Below, piece by piece: positions 20,160 through 29,803 of a DNA stretch of 64,000 nt. Under the pieces are notes generated by a model that was not told the DNA's origin, did no database searches, and worked only from the letters and a program-made list of their open reading frames with translations. How positions within the stretch are numbered: the first letter of the stretch is position 1; the number at the start of each line of letters is the position of its first letter. This DNA is from Rhodobacteraceae bacterium Araon29 (lineage in GTDB: Bacteria; Pseudomonadota; Alphaproteobacteria; Rhodobacterales; Rhodobacteraceae). The translations under genes were made by a program, and so were the position numbers. The stretch covers positions 930,001 to 994,000 of the forward strand of contig CP046865.1 in NCBI GenBank assembly GCA_039640505.1. The letters run 5' to 3'.

Positions 20160-21551
20160 ATGAAGTATATCTCGACCCGCGGCGCAGCGCCCATATTAAC
20201 ATTCGAAGAGGCAATGCTTACGGGGCTGGCGCGCGACGGTGGCCTTTATGTTCCACAAACCATTCCGCACATGAATACGGATGATATCGCGGCGCTGGCT
20301 GGACTAAGCTATGAAGAAGTTGCGTTCCGAGTAATGCGGCCATTTGTAGGCGATACATTCAGTGATGCAGAATTTGGCGATATCATCGCCCGGGCTTATG
20401 CAGGGTTTGGCCACAGTGCACGCGCACCTTTGGTGGAACTTTCGTCCAACCACTTCCTGCTTGAATTGTTCCACGGCCCAACCTTGGCGTTTAAAGATTT
20501 TGCCATGCAACTAATAGGTCAGCTGTTCGAAGTTGCGCTGGCGCGGCGCGGCGAGCGGGTCACCATTGTAGGGGCCACCAGCGGTGATACTGGAAGCGCG
20601 GCAATAGAAGCGTTTCGCGGTCTGGATGCGGTGGATGTGTTTATCCTTTACCCGCATGGCCGCGTTTCAGAAGTACAGCGCCGGCAAATGACCACCCCGA
20701 GCGAGGCCAATGTGCATGCCATTGCTATTGACGGGCATTTTGACGACTGTCAGGCGCGGCTTAAAGATATGTTTAATGATTTTGAATTCCGTGACGGGGT
20801 TCGATTGGCTGGGGTCAACTCAATCAACTGGGCGCGGGTTTTGGCCCAAGTTGTTTACTATTTTTCTTCGGCTGTCGCACTTGGGGCGCCGCACCGCAAA
20901 GTAAGCTTTACAGTCCCCACTGGTAACTTCGGTGATATCTTTGCAGGCTATATCGCAAAGCGGATGGGGCTTGGCATTGATCAACTGGTGGTGGCCACCA
21001 ACCAAAACGATATTTTGCACCGCTGCTTGAGCACAGGGGCCTATCTAACCCAAGAGGTTATTCCATCGATTAGCCCCTCAATGGATATTCAGGTCAGCTC
21101 GAATTTTGAGCGTGCACTGTTTGATGCTTATGACCGGGATGGTGTGGCAGTAGCCCAGCTGATGGAGGATCTAAAATCCAAAGGCGGTTTTTCTGTGTCG
21201 CAAGGGGTTCAGCAACGCTTGGCTGGTGATTTTGTCTCTGGCCGCGCCTCTGAGTCGCAAACATCTTCGGCGATTGCCCATTGGCATCAGCACTCTGGTG
21301 AGCTTTTGTGCCCGCATTCTGCCATTGGAGTTCACGTGGCCGAAGCTATGCGCGACAGCGCAACCCCAATGATCACATTGGCAACTGCTCATCCGGCCAA
21401 ATTCCCGGCAGCGGTTGAAGCCGCCTCTGGCTTGCACCCACCGCTGCCAGAGCGTATGGCTGATCTTTATGATCGACCCGAACGGGTGTCGCGCGTGGCC
21501 AATGATTTGGGCGCATTGAAGGTTTTTATTAAAGAACGGATTACATCTTGA
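20160..21551 (+). CDS. thrC: Threonine synthase
   Basis: 463 residues from the ATG at 20,160 (MKYISTRG is the standard family start; the open frame further upstream overlaps SURF1). The PLP-binding lysine is K112 in LAFKDFAMQ, with TSGDTGSAA as the phosphate-binding loop. Converts O-phosphohomoserine to threonine. Its stop overlaps the TTG start of the following peptidase gene. Confidence 0.96.
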   Translation: MKYISTRGAAPILTFEEAMLTGLARDGGLYVPQTIPHMNTDDIAALAGLSYEEVAFRVMRPFVGDTFSDAEFGDIIARAYAGFGHSARAPLVELSSNHFLLELFHGPTLAFKDFAMQLIGQLFEVALARRGERVTIVGATSGDTGSAAIEAFRGLDAVDVFILYPHGRVSEVQRRQMTTPSEANVHAIAIDGHFDDCQARLKDMFNDFEFRDGVRLAGVNSINWARVLAQVVYYFSSAVALGAPHRKVSFTVPTGNFGDIFAGYIAKRMGLGIDQLVVATNQNDILHRCLSTGAYLTQEVIPSISPSMDIQVSSNFERALFDAYDRDGVAVAQLMEDLKSKGGFSVSQGVQQRLAGDFVSGRASESQTSSAIAHWHQHSGELLCPHSAIGVHVAEAMRDSATPMITLATAHPAKFPAAVEAASGLHPPLPERMADLYDRPERVSRVANDLGALKVFIKERITS

Positions 21552-22813
21552 GCGTAGAACATCACACCCTATCGAACGGGTTTCAAATCGTCACTGAACA
21601 TATGCCGGGCTTAGAATCCGCATCAATCGGTGTGTGGATCAAAGCTGGCGGCCGGCATGAGCTGCCGCAACAAAACGGGATCGCGCATTTTCTCGAACAT
21701 ATGGCCTTTAAAGGCACCACCAGCCGCACTGCGCTGCAAATCGCAGAAGCGATTGAAGATGTTGGCGGGTATATAAATGCCTATACTTCACGCGAGGTAA
21801 CCGCCTATTACGCGCGGGTGCTCAAAAATGATGTGCCATTGGCCTGTACAATCCTAGCTGATATTCTCCGCAACTCCGTATTGGATGAAAAAGAAATCGA
21901 AACAGAGCGTGGTGTAATTTTGCAGGAAATCGGGCAATCATTAGACACCCCCGACGATGTCATTTTTGATTGGCTTCAGGAAACAGCTTATCCAGACCAA
22001 CCGCTTGGACGAACGATTTTGGGCCCTAGTGAACGGGTGCAAAGCTTTTCGCGCAGCGATCTACAAGGGTTTATTGCCGAACATTATCGCCCTGAGCGCA
22101 TGATTTTGGCTGCTGCAGGAGGGGTTGATCATCAAGCTCTGGTGAAAATGGCCGAAGAGCATTTTGGCGATCTTGCAGCGGGTGGCCCAGCCGAAAATTT
22201 TGGCCTTGCCAACTTTCGCGGCGGCGATTTTCGCAGGGCAAAGTCCTTAGAGCAGGCGCATATGGCCTTGGCGTTTGAAAGCCCAAGCTACCGCGATAAA
22301 GATATTTACGCAGCACAGATTTTTTCTATCGCGCTGGGTGGTGGAATGTCATCGCGGCTGTTTCAGGAAATTCGCGAAAAGCGCGGCCTTTGCTATACTA
22401 TTTTTGCCCAAACCGGCGCGTTTAGCGATACAGGCATGACCACCATCTATGCTGGCACTAGCGGTGAACAGCTTGGCGAGCTGGCCTTGCTCACGCTCGA
22501 TGAGCTGAAGCGCGCTGCTGGCGACATTACGGTTGCCGAAGTGGATCGGTCGCGGGCACAAATGAAAGCTGGACTTTTGATGGGGTTGGAAAGCGCCTCA
22601 AGCCGCGCCGAGCGGCTGGCACGGATGGTTCAGGTTTGGGGCTATGTTCCAACATTGGAAGAAACCGTACAAAAAATTGATGCGGTGACAGTCGAAGACT
22701 TGCGCCGCTACGGCGAACATATCGCGATCTCTGCACCGTCGGCCTTGGCGCTCTATGGCCCGGTTGAAAAGGCTCCGGCTTGGACGGAGTTGCAACAAAG
22801 ACGCGCTGCGTGA
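21548..22813 (+). CDS. M16 family zinc peptidase (mitochondrial processing peptidase-like)
   Basis: 421 residues. The inverted zinc motif HFLEH is at 47-51 (H47, E50, H51), with the third ligand Glu in the following helix (ETERGVILQEI). The C-terminal half is the second, inactive M16 domain with the glycine-rich SIALGGGMSSRLFQEIREKRGLCY. It is the PqqL/YmxG-type stand-alone peptidase common next to thrC in alphaproteobacteria. The start is TTG, overlapping the thrC stop by four bases; no better start lies downstream. Substrates unknown. Confidence 0.93.
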   Translation: MSVEHHTLSNGFQIVTEHMPGLESASIGVWIKAGGRHELPQQNGIAHFLEHMAFKGTTSRTALQIAEAIEDVGGYINAYTSREVTAYYARVLKNDVPLACTILADILRNSVLDEKEIETERGVILQEIGQSLDTPDDVIFDWLQETAYPDQPLGRTILGPSERVQSFSRSDLQGFIAEHYRPERMILAAAGGVDHQALVKMAEEHFGDLAAGGPAENFGLANFRGGDFRRAKSLEQAHMALAFESPSYRDKDIYAAQIFSIALGGGMSSRLFQEIREKRGLCYTIFAQTGAFSDTGMTTIYAGTSGEQLGELALLTLDELKRAAGDITVAEVDRSRAQMKAGLLMGLESASSRAERLARMVQVWGYVPTLEETVQKIDAVTVEDLRRYGEHIAISAPSALALYGPVEKAPAWTELQQRRAA

Positions 22814-23397
22814 TGTTTTTGTTCAAGCGCAAAGTCCGGATTGAAACGGAACGGCTGGTTTTGCGCGCTCCGGTGCATTCCGATTATCGCGCTTGGGTAG
22901 CATTGCGCTCTTCAAGTCGTGAGTTTCTCACTCCGTGGGAGCCAACATGGGCCAGAGATCACCTTACACGCAAAGCCTTTACCACCCGTGTGCATTGGGC
23001 GCAGCGGCTCATCAATGAGGGCACTGGGATGCCGCTGTTTTTAAGCCGCCACAGTGACAACGCTTTAATTGGGGCTATCACCCTGTCCAATATTCGCCGT
23101 GGCCCTGTTCAGGCCGGAACGATGGGCTATTGGGTGGGGGTGCAGCATACCCGTCAGGGCTATATGCGCGAAGCGCTGAGCGCCATGGTTAATTATGCCT
23201 TTAACTCATTGGATATCAGCCGCATCGAAAGCGCCTGTTTGCCGGAAAATAAAGCTTCACGCGGAGTGTTGGAGAAATGTGGCTATAAATATGAAGGTGT
23301 GGCCCAAGCTTATTTGCAGATTAATGGCCGGTGGCGCACCCACGTGCTATATGCAGCATTAAGAAATGATCGCCGCGGTAGAACCTCGGCTGGATAG
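22813..23397 (+). CDS. GNAT N-acetyltransferase, RimJ/RimL type
   Basis: 194 residues from an ATG that overlaps the peptidase TGA (TGATG). Starts FKRKVRIETERLVLRAPVHSDY, the usual RimJ beginning; acetyl-CoA binding segment VGVQHTRQGYMREAL and ALKCGY-like VLEKCGYKYEG near the end. Family members acetylate N-termini of ribosomal proteins; the true target here is not known. Coupled by overlap to the M16 peptidase gene. Confidence 0.88.
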   Translation: MFLFKRKVRIETERLVLRAPVHSDYRAWVALRSSSREFLTPWEPTWARDHLTRKAFTTRVHWAQRLINEGTGMPLFLSRHSDNALIGAITLSNIRRGPVQAGTMGYWVGVQHTRQGYMREALSAMVNYAFNSLDISRIESACLPENKASRGVLEKCGYKYEGVAQAYLQINGRWRTHVLYAALRNDRRGRTSAG

Positions 23398-23418
23398 TTG
23401 AATGCATGAGGAGAAAGC

Positions 23419-24843
23419 ATGCGGTTGAACGCAGCTGATGATAGGTTTTTAACAAAGTTAAAACGCGATCTGCCCGAGCGGATTTTTCGCCCGCCAGAGC
23501 CGCGCTATCTAGAAGAGCCACGCGGACGTTGGGCTGGGCAGGCGGGCATTTTGGCTTTGCCTGAAACCACTGAACAGGTGGCCTGCCTCATCCGTCATGC
23601 ACAGAAAGGCGAAGTTGCGGTTGTGCCTTACGGGGGCGGTACCGGTTTGGTGGGCGGCCAGATTTACGCGGGTGGACCGGCGCCTTTGATCATATCGCTT
23701 GAGCGGATGACTAAAATTCGTGCTGTTTATCCTTCTGAGAATGTCTTGATTGCCGATGCAGGCGCAATACTGGCAGATATCCAATCCGCCGCTCAAGATC
23801 GGGGCCGGCTGTTTCCGCTGTCTCTGGCGGCCGAAGGATCGGCGCGGATTGGTGGTAATCTGGCCACCAATGCTGGCGGTGTGAATGTGCTTCGCTATGG
23901 CAATGCGCGCGATTTATGCCTTGGGCTCGAAGCGGTGCTGCCGGATGGCTCCATCTGGAACGGGCTCAGCCGGCTGCGCAAGGATAATACCGGATATGAT
24001 CTGCGCAATCTGCTAATTGGTTCAGAAGGTACATTGGGGGTAATAACCGCCGCTGCGCTCAAGCTAAGCCCGCAGCCGTCGTCCGTGGGCACTGCGCTTT
24101 TGACCGTGCCCTCGCCGCAGGCTGCGCTAAACCTTTTGGATATGGCGCGCGATCATGCAGGCGAGGCGATTAGCGCTTTTGAGCTGATCCACCGGCAAGG
24201 CTTTGCATTTCTGTCCGAAAAGCTGCCACAGGTGCGCCAACCGTTTGAGGCACCGCCTGAGTGGTGTGTGCTGATCGAGCTTGGGCTAAATGGTGATATT
24301 GCTGCCCAAAGCATTCTTGAAGGTATGTTTGCCAGTGCATTAGAGGCGGGACTGGTCAGTGATGGGCTGTTGGCCGCAACGCAGGCCCAGCGCAATGATT
24401 TTTGGGCCATTCGCGAACAAATCCCCGAAGCCAACCGGCTGGTTGGGTCCGTGTCCAGCCATGATATTTCATTACCGCTCTCGATGGTACCGGATTTTAT
24501 CACCAAAGGCTGCGATGTGGTGGCTGCCATTGGCGAATTTAGGATCAACTGTTTTGGCCACCTTGGCGACGGCAATCTGCACTACAATGTCTTTCCGATG
24601 CCCGGTAAAACCCGTGATGATCATTTAAAGGAACGCGACCAAATCAAGCGCGCGCTGCATGATCTGGTGCATCAGATGCACGGTTCGGTCAGCGCAGAAC
24701 ACGGCATTGGACGGCTTAAAACCGATGATTTAGAGCGTTATGGCGATCCAGTGAAACTGGCGGCGATGCGGTCGATCAAAGCCGCCCTTGACCCCAAAGG
24801 CATTATGAACCCGGGGGCGGTTTTGAAATCTGTGTCTGGCTGA
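23419..24843 (+). CDS. FAD-linked oxidase, GlcD / D-2-hydroxyacid dehydrogenase family
   Basis: 474 residues. PCMH-type FAD domain in the first half with VVPYGGGTGLVGGQ, GNLATNAGGVNVLRYGN and LRKDNTGYDLRNLLIGSEGTLGVI; C-terminal cap with CFGHLGDGNLHYN and SAEHGIGRLK. This layout is shared by GlcD, D-lactate and D-2-hydroxyglutarate dehydrogenases, so the exact acid cannot be stated. No GlcE/GlcF subunits are adjacent, which favours a stand-alone D-2-hydroxyacid dehydrogenase. AGGAGAAAGC precedes the ATG. Last gene of the SURF1-thrC-M16-GNAT run. Confidence 0.9.
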   Translation: MRLNAADDRFLTKLKRDLPERIFRPPEPRYLEEPRGRWAGQAGILALPETTEQVACLIRHAQKGEVAVVPYGGGTGLVGGQIYAGGPAPLIISLERMTKIRAVYPSENVLIADAGAILADIQSAAQDRGRLFPLSLAAEGSARIGGNLATNAGGVNVLRYGNARDLCLGLEAVLPDGSIWNGLSRLRKDNTGYDLRNLLIGSEGTLGVITAAALKLSPQPSSVGTALLTVPSPQAALNLLDMARDHAGEAISAFELIHRQGFAFLSEKLPQVRQPFEAPPEWCVLIELGLNGDIAAQSILEGMFASALEAGLVSDGLLAATQAQRNDFWAIREQIPEANRLVGSVSSHDISLPLSMVPDFITKGCDVVAAIGEFRINCFGHLGDGNLHYNVFPMPGKTRDDHLKERDQIKRALHDLVHQMHGSVSAEHGIGRLKTDDLERYGDPVKLAAMRSIKAALDPKGIMNPGAVLKSVSG

Positions 24844-24844
24844 A

Positions 24845-24867
24845 GCAAACTACCGAAAGCTGTTTGC
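24845..24867. terminator. Weak hairpin between convergent genes
   Basis: Arms GCAAAC and GTTTGC with an 11-base loop, placed between the stops of the FAD oxidase (+) and the Bcr/CflA transporter (-). It lacks a strong T run, so it is only a candidate terminator. Confidence 0.25.
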
Positions 24868-24911
24868 GCCTTTGTACCATCTTGTGCAGAGCCCAATAGG
24901 CCAGACCAGTA

Positions 24912-26114
24912 TTAGCCTATGTGTTCCGGCTGCGCCTTGTGAGAACCGAGCCATATCCAAACCGTAATGCCCAGACCAATGATTGATACCGAAAGCATCA
25001 AGCTGATGAGCGCAAAAGCTGTTGGCTGAGCTTGAATGAATATCCCTGTCATGGTGCTAAAGAGAGCGCCAAAAACCACAATGACGGCCCCGAAAAGCCC
25101 GGACGCGCTAGCGGCTAGATCTTTGCGTACAAACAAGATGGCCGAACTGGCACTTGGAATGGTCAGCCCATTGCCGAGACCGGCGCAGATCGCGCCGCCA
25201 AAAACTGCCCAAGGTGGCACCATATTGGACCACAGCAAAAGAAAACAGCTGAGCAATCCAAATGTGGCGATGCTTCGGCCCAGTAAAATCACCGTGTTTG
25301 CCGCAAGCCTGCTTGCAAGTTGTGAAGATAGAAAACTGCCGGTTAAAAACCCCATGGTCATTGAGCCTATGGCCAAACCTATCTGGCTTTGGCTCATGTC
25401 CAACTGTTCAACCGCCACCAAGGGCACCCCGCTGATAAAGACATAAAAGGCCCCGATTGAGAAAGCCATGATAAGGGTATAGGCCCAAAAATGACGACTT
25501 TTGACCAGTTCAAAATATGACTTTATGAACGCCGATGCTCCAAGGGCCTGCGGCCCCGATGTTTCCGGCAATCTGATCCAAACCAAAGCCAAAAGCCCGA
25601 TGCCCGTTGCCGCATAAAGCCAGAAATTTGCCCGCCAGCCCGCTGCGTCTGACAGAAAGCCGCCAAGCGAGGGCGCAAGGATTGGCGCAAGGCTCATGGC
25701 CATGCCGATATATCCCAATATAACCGTTGCCTGCTTTGGGGCGGCCACATCACTTACGATAGCGCGCGACAGCACGGATGCGGTGATCACCGCACCCTGC
25801 AAAACCCTAAAAAACAGAAAGCTGTTAAAAGTCTCGGCCAGAGCGCATCCAACAGAGGCTGCGGCGAAAAGCCCAAGACTTACCAATAAAACCGGCCGCC
25901 GGCCAAACCTATCGGCCACCGGACCTGCCAGAAGTTGAAGCACTGCGGTGAATACAAGATAGCCAGAGACAGCGATGGCCATAGTATCATAGCCAACGTT
26001 GAAATCCTGTGCCATGATACCCAAGGATGGCATGAACATATTGAGCGACATTAACGGGACGGCCGTTAACAACGTCAGAGTGATAATAATGTTTGGCGTC
26101 GAGGACTGTGTCAT
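24912..26114 (-). CDS. Bcr/CflA family multidrug efflux MFS transporter
   Basis: 400 residues from the ATG at 26,114 (MTQSSTPNIIIT); a GTG at 26,147 would add 11 residues. About 12 hydrophobic segments. The motif between helices 2 and 3 reads GPVADRFGRRPVLL, and the first helix region ends in FMPSLGIMAQDFN, as in Bcr/CflA proteins that expel drugs such as bicyclomycin by proton antiport. Gene stands alone between convergent and divergent neighbours. Substrate is unknown. Confidence 0.85.
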   Translation of the reverse strand: MTQSSTPNIIITLTLLTAVPLMSLNMFMPSLGIMAQDFNVGYDTMAIAVSGYLVFTAVLQLLAGPVADRFGRRPVLLVSLGLFAAASVGCALAETFNSFLFFRVLQGAVITASVLSRAIVSDVAAPKQATVILGYIGMAMSLAPILAPSLGGFLSDAAGWRANFWLYAATGIGLLALVWIRLPETSGPQALGASAFIKSYFELVKSRHFWAYTLIMAFSIGAFYVFISGVPLVAVEQLDMSQSQIGLAIGSMTMGFLTGSFLSSQLASRLAANTVILLGRSIATFGLLSCFLLLWSNMVPPWAVFGGAICAGLGNGLTIPSASSAILFVRKDLAASASGLFGAVIVVFGALFSTMTGIFIQAQPTAFALISLMLSVSIIGLGITVWIWLGSHKAQPEHIG

Positions 26115-26334
26115 TGCCGCATTCAAAAAGTAAACTAGTACCGACACATATATGAAAATAACCTCGGTGATAGGCCTAAAACGTAAAGCTAGAGGGAAAA
26201 GCAGAGAAATAGATTGGAGATGATAAATTTAAATTACGGGTCACGGCCACTTACACGGATGCTATAAACAAGGAGCAGCCTGACATGTTATTTTTTCCCA
26301 GCTGCAGTTACAAATTCATAGCGGATAAGCGCTG

Positions 26335-26664
26335 ATGAACATCCAGTGCCATTGTGGTCAGGTTTCGGTTTCATTACCTGAACCGCCGCGCAAATTAAAC
26401 CGCTGCAGTTGCTCGATCTGTAGGCGCAATGGAGCGCTGTGGTCCTATTACCCAGCAAACCGCTTCATCGTATCAGGGACGACAGATACATATATTTGGG
26501 GTGATCGGATGATTGTTTTCCACCGCTGCCAAATCTGTGGTGTGCTGACGCATTGGTCGCACAATAGTGATGCATCTGGCGACATTGGTATCAACATGCA
26601 GAACGCCGATCCAAACGCCTTGGCTAACATTTTTGAATATGACGGGCATGCGCGCATTGAATAA
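26335..26664 (+). CDS. GFA/CENP-V domain protein
   Basis: 109 residues. Zinc-binding cysteines in CHCGQ (5-9), CSCSICRRNG (24-33) and CQICGVLTHW near 76-85 mark the glutathione-dependent formaldehyde-activating (GFA) fold. Most members of this family have no proven enzyme activity, so the formaldehyde name should not be taken literally. Single-gene unit. It is an intact relative of the broken GFA gene at 45,723-46,767. Confidence 0.88.
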   Translation: MNIQCHCGQVSVSLPEPPRKLNRCSCSICRRNGALWSYYPANRFIVSGTTDTYIWGDRMIVFHRCQICGVLTHWSHNSDASGDIGINMQNADPNALANIFEYDGHARIE

Positions 26665-26823
26665 AGGATCGTAAACCACAAATTTATTTTAAATTTGATG
26701 GTAAATTAGGCGCGGGCAGGGCGGTTTTATAGGTAAAATCCGCACCACCGTGATACTGCCGCGATACCGACGGGATACCGATGCGCCGTTTTGGGCAAAA
26801 GCGCATCTTTTAACGCAGTGTTG

Positions 26824-28446
26824 TCAGCTTTCCAGAATACCGGTTCTGACCCCGTAGTTCACCGCCACGCCATAGTCGGGATCATCTTCACTACCGACGA
26901 CCAAATGCCCCGCCCGAGTGAGCAATTTATGGCAGTCGCGACTGAGATGACGCAGCTGAATTTTCTTGCCAACAGCTTCATACTTGGCCGACAAAGCTTC
27001 AATCGCCTGCAGGGCGGACTGATCAACAACCCGGCTTTCGGCAAAATCAATGATCACGGTTTGGGGATCTTGTTCTGGTGAAAAAAGTTCTGCAAAACCC
27101 TCGGATGAACCGAAGAACAATGGCCCTTGAATAAGGTAGGATTTGTGACCATCGTCGTGAATGGCCGTGTTTGCACTAATCCGGCGGGCATTATTCCATG
27201 CATAGGCCAAGGCCGACACAATCACGCCGACCACAACGGCGACGGCCAGATCCGAGATTACCGTCACCACGGTGACAAGGATGGTCACAAAAGCGTCCGG
27301 CAATGGCACCCGCCGCAAAATTCTAAGCGAATTCCACGCAAATGTGCCGATCACTACCATGAACATCACGCCAACAAGTGCGGCCAGTGGAATAACCTCG
27401 ATAATCGGCGATCCCAAAACGATAAAGATCAATAAAAACAATGCTGCAGCGATACCAGCGAGCCGTGTGCGCCCGCCCGATTTGACGTTGATCATAGACT
27501 GTCCGATCATCGCGCAGCCGCCCATTCCACCGAAAAATCCGGTGACTGTGTTGGCAACGCCTTGGGCGATACATTCTTGGCTCGCCCCGCCACGTTTGCC
27601 CAGCATTTCACCGACAAGATTGAGGGTAAGCAAACTTTCAATTAGGCCAATTGCCGCCAGTATCACCGCATAGGGAAGGATAATTTCAAGCGTTTCTAGG
27701 TTTAGTGGAACTATCGGAATATGAAATGTGGGCAATCCACCACTAATGGATGCCATGTCCCCAACACGCGGCACATCCAGGCCAAAGCCTATGACCACAG
27801 CGGCCACGACAGCGATCCCGGCAAGCGGCGCTGGAATGGCTTTGGTCACCCGGGGAAGCAAATAAATGATCGCCATGGTTAAAGCGACCAGCCCCAGCAT
27901 GGTGACCAAAGGCCCGCCGCTAAGCCAAGCGCCCCCAGTCGCGCCATGGGCTCCGACCGTCACGCTGCCCGGCTGTTTGAACTGGGTCATTTGAGCCAGA
28001 AAGATCACAATTGCCAGTCCGTTCACAAAGCCCAGCATCACCGGATGTGGCACTAGCCGAATGAATTTACCCCACTGCATGACACCCGCAAAAATCTGCA
28101 ACAGCCCCATCAAAACCACGGTTGCAAAAAGATATTCGACCCCATGCTCAGCCACTAACGCGACCATAACCACCGCCAGCGCACCGGTGGCCCCCGAAAT
28201 CATTCCAGGGCGTCCACCGAAGACCGCCGTGATAAGCCCGACCAGAAACGCGGCATAAAGCCCAACAAGGGGATGAACACCAGCGACAAAGGCAAAGGCT
28301 ACTGCTTCAGGCACCAAAGCCAAGGCAACTGTCAAACCTGATAAGAGTTCCGTGCCAATGCGTCCAGCATTGAGATTTTTTTCGTTGCTTAAGCCTAGAT
28401 CAAGCATCGTCAAATTGGCAAAACTGCCAAAGATAGCGCGTTTCAT
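26824..28446 (-). CDS. SulP family anion transporter with STAS domain
   Basis: 540 residues. The N-terminal 400 carry about 12-14 hydrophobic helices with ALALVPEAVAFAFVAGVHPLVGLYAA near the start, a SulP signature. The C-terminal part (about 430-530) is an STAS domain with VIIDFAESRVVDQSALQAIEAL. Proteins of this type carry sulfate or bicarbonate; the smaller roseobacter members are often predicted bicarbonate carriers, but nothing here fixes the substrate. Monocistronic by context. Confidence 0.9.
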   Translation of the reverse strand: MKRAIFGSFANLTMLDLGLSNEKNLNAGRIGTELLSGLTVALALVPEAVAFAFVAGVHPLVGLYAAFLVGLITAVFGGRPGMISGATGALAVVMVALVAEHGVEYLFATVVLMGLLQIFAGVMQWGKFIRLVPHPVMLGFVNGLAIVIFLAQMTQFKQPGSVTVGAHGATGGAWLSGGPLVTMLGLVALTMAIIYLLPRVTKAIPAPLAGIAVVAAVVIGFGLDVPRVGDMASISGGLPTFHIPIVPLNLETLEIILPYAVILAAIGLIESLLTLNLVGEMLGKRGGASQECIAQGVANTVTGFFGGMGGCAMIGQSMINVKSGGRTRLAGIAAALFLLIFIVLGSPIIEVIPLAALVGVMFMVVIGTFAWNSLRILRRVPLPDAFVTILVTVVTVISDLAVAVVVGVIVSALAYAWNNARRISANTAIHDDGHKSYLIQGPLFFGSSEGFAELFSPEQDPQTVIIDFAESRVVDQSALQAIEALSAKYEAVGKKIQLRHLSRDCHKLLTRAGHLVVGSEDDPDYGVAVNYGVRTGILES

Positions 28447-28777
28447 GATTTGGGGTATGTCCTTTGACAGAAAAGTCTTGGCCCTCCTAACGTGTTTTTC
28501 AACAAACGAAAACCCCGAAGTCGTACTTAGTTTGGGATAGTTGCCCCGAGTACGAGCTAAATCAGTCGCTTCGATAGCCCCAGCATCATTTAGGTTATTT
28601 TTTGTGCAAATTCAGCAAACAAAATTGCTAAGAGGTCACTTTTTAAGAGCAAAAAAAATGATCTGTTTTAATGTTGAAAATAAAAGATTGTGAGGGAACT
28701 TTCCAACTGTTCAGCTTGTCTGTATTCATCCTCTTATTGGAAAATGATGATACAATTGCCCAGAAGGGAGAAAGTGC
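28447..28777. other. 331-base intergenic region with an inverted repeat
   Basis: No ORF or known RNA recognised. It holds 7-base inverted arms TCGTACT (28,521-28,527) and AGTACGA (28,549-28,555) with a 21-base loop, then an AT-rich stretch before mtnP. AGAAGGGAGAAAG just before 28,778 is the mtnP ribosome-binding site. Promoters for SulP (-) and mtnP (+) must lie here. Confidence 0.5.
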
Positions 28778-29659
28778 ATGAGGTCCAGAGTTCTAGGGGT
28801 GATCGGCGGTTCAGGGATTTATGAAATCAATGGCTTGCAGGATGCTAAATGGCAAACTGTCGATACACCATGGGGATCGCCGTCAGACCAGATTTTGACA
28901 GGTAATATCAACGGTGTAAAAATGGCTTTTTTGCCTCGCCACGGACGCGGTCACACGCTTAGCCCGAGTACCGTCCCTTACCGTGCAAATATCGATGCTT
29001 TGAAGCGATTGGGTGTCAGTGATTTAGTGTCCGTGTCAGCCTGTGGATCATTTCGAGAAGAAATGGCTCCTGGGGATTTTGTCATTGTAGATCAGTTTAT
29101 TGACCGGACTTTCGCGCGGGAAAAGTCATTTTTTGGAAGTGGCTGTGTGGCCCATGTTTCCATGGCATATCCAACCTGCGCCCGGCTTTCCAAAGCCTGT
29201 TTTGATGTTGCAAATGAGGCCGGTATACCCGTTCATTCCGGCGGTACTTATCTGGCGATGGAAGGGCCCCAGTTCTCTACCTTGGCGGAAAGCCGAATGT
29301 ACCGAGAAAGCTGGAGCGCTGATGTGATCGGTATGACCAATATGCCCGAGGCGAAATTGGCACGCGAAGCTGAGATTTGTTATGCCTCGGTTGCGATGGT
29401 TACAGATTACGACAGCTGGCATCCCGAGCATGGAGAGGTTGACGTTACAGAGATCATCAAGGTTTTATCGGGCAATGCAGATAAAGGCCGTGATCTTGTG
29501 CGGCGGTTGCCTGAAAAACTGGGCGCGGATCTCGCAGCATGCCCTCATGGCTGCGACCGCGCATTGGATTTTGCGATCCTTACCGCTCCGGAAAAACGCG
29601 ATCCAGACCTCTTGTCAAAATTAGATGCAATTTTAAAGCGGGTTCTAGAATCTGCCTAA
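28778..29659 (+). CDS. mtnP: S-methyl-5'-thioadenosine phosphorylase
   Basis: 293 residues. GVIGGSGIYEI at the N-terminus, LPRHGRGHTLSPSTVPYRANI, and GGTYLAMEGPQFSTLAESRMYR with GMTNMPEAKLAREAEICYA are the phosphorylase signatures for methylthioadenosine. It cleaves methylthioadenosine to adenine and methylthioribose-1-phosphate. The adenine would be salvaged by Apt, encoded next, but that gene carries a stop codon as read. Confidence 0.95.
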   Translation: MRSRVLGVIGGSGIYEINGLQDAKWQTVDTPWGSPSDQILTGNINGVKMAFLPRHGRGHTLSPSTVPYRANIDALKRLGVSDLVSVSACGSFREEMAPGDFVIVDQFIDRTFAREKSFFGSGCVAHVSMAYPTCARLSKACFDVANEAGIPVHSGGTYLAMEGPQFSTLAESRMYRESWSADVIGMTNMPEAKLAREAEICYASVAMVTDYDSWHPEHGEVDVTEIIKVLSGNADKGRDLVRRLPEKLGADLAACPHGCDRALDFAILTAPEKRDPDLLSKLDAILKRVLESA

Positions 29660-29803
29660 GCGAGCTTATCATTTTGTTGTCAAAGCCACGACTTTCATGA
29701 ACCTTCGAATGGAGTCTGAGAAACAAGCTCGCAATACTGCAATAGATACATCCATGCACCTTAATGCTAAAGGCTAAACACGGTCGAAAGAGAAAGAAAA
29801 TTG

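Noticed and set aside
28447-28777. SAM-responsive riboswitch upstream of mtnP
   Set aside because: The inverted repeat does not match any SAM riboswitch pattern I know, and no conserved core was seen.
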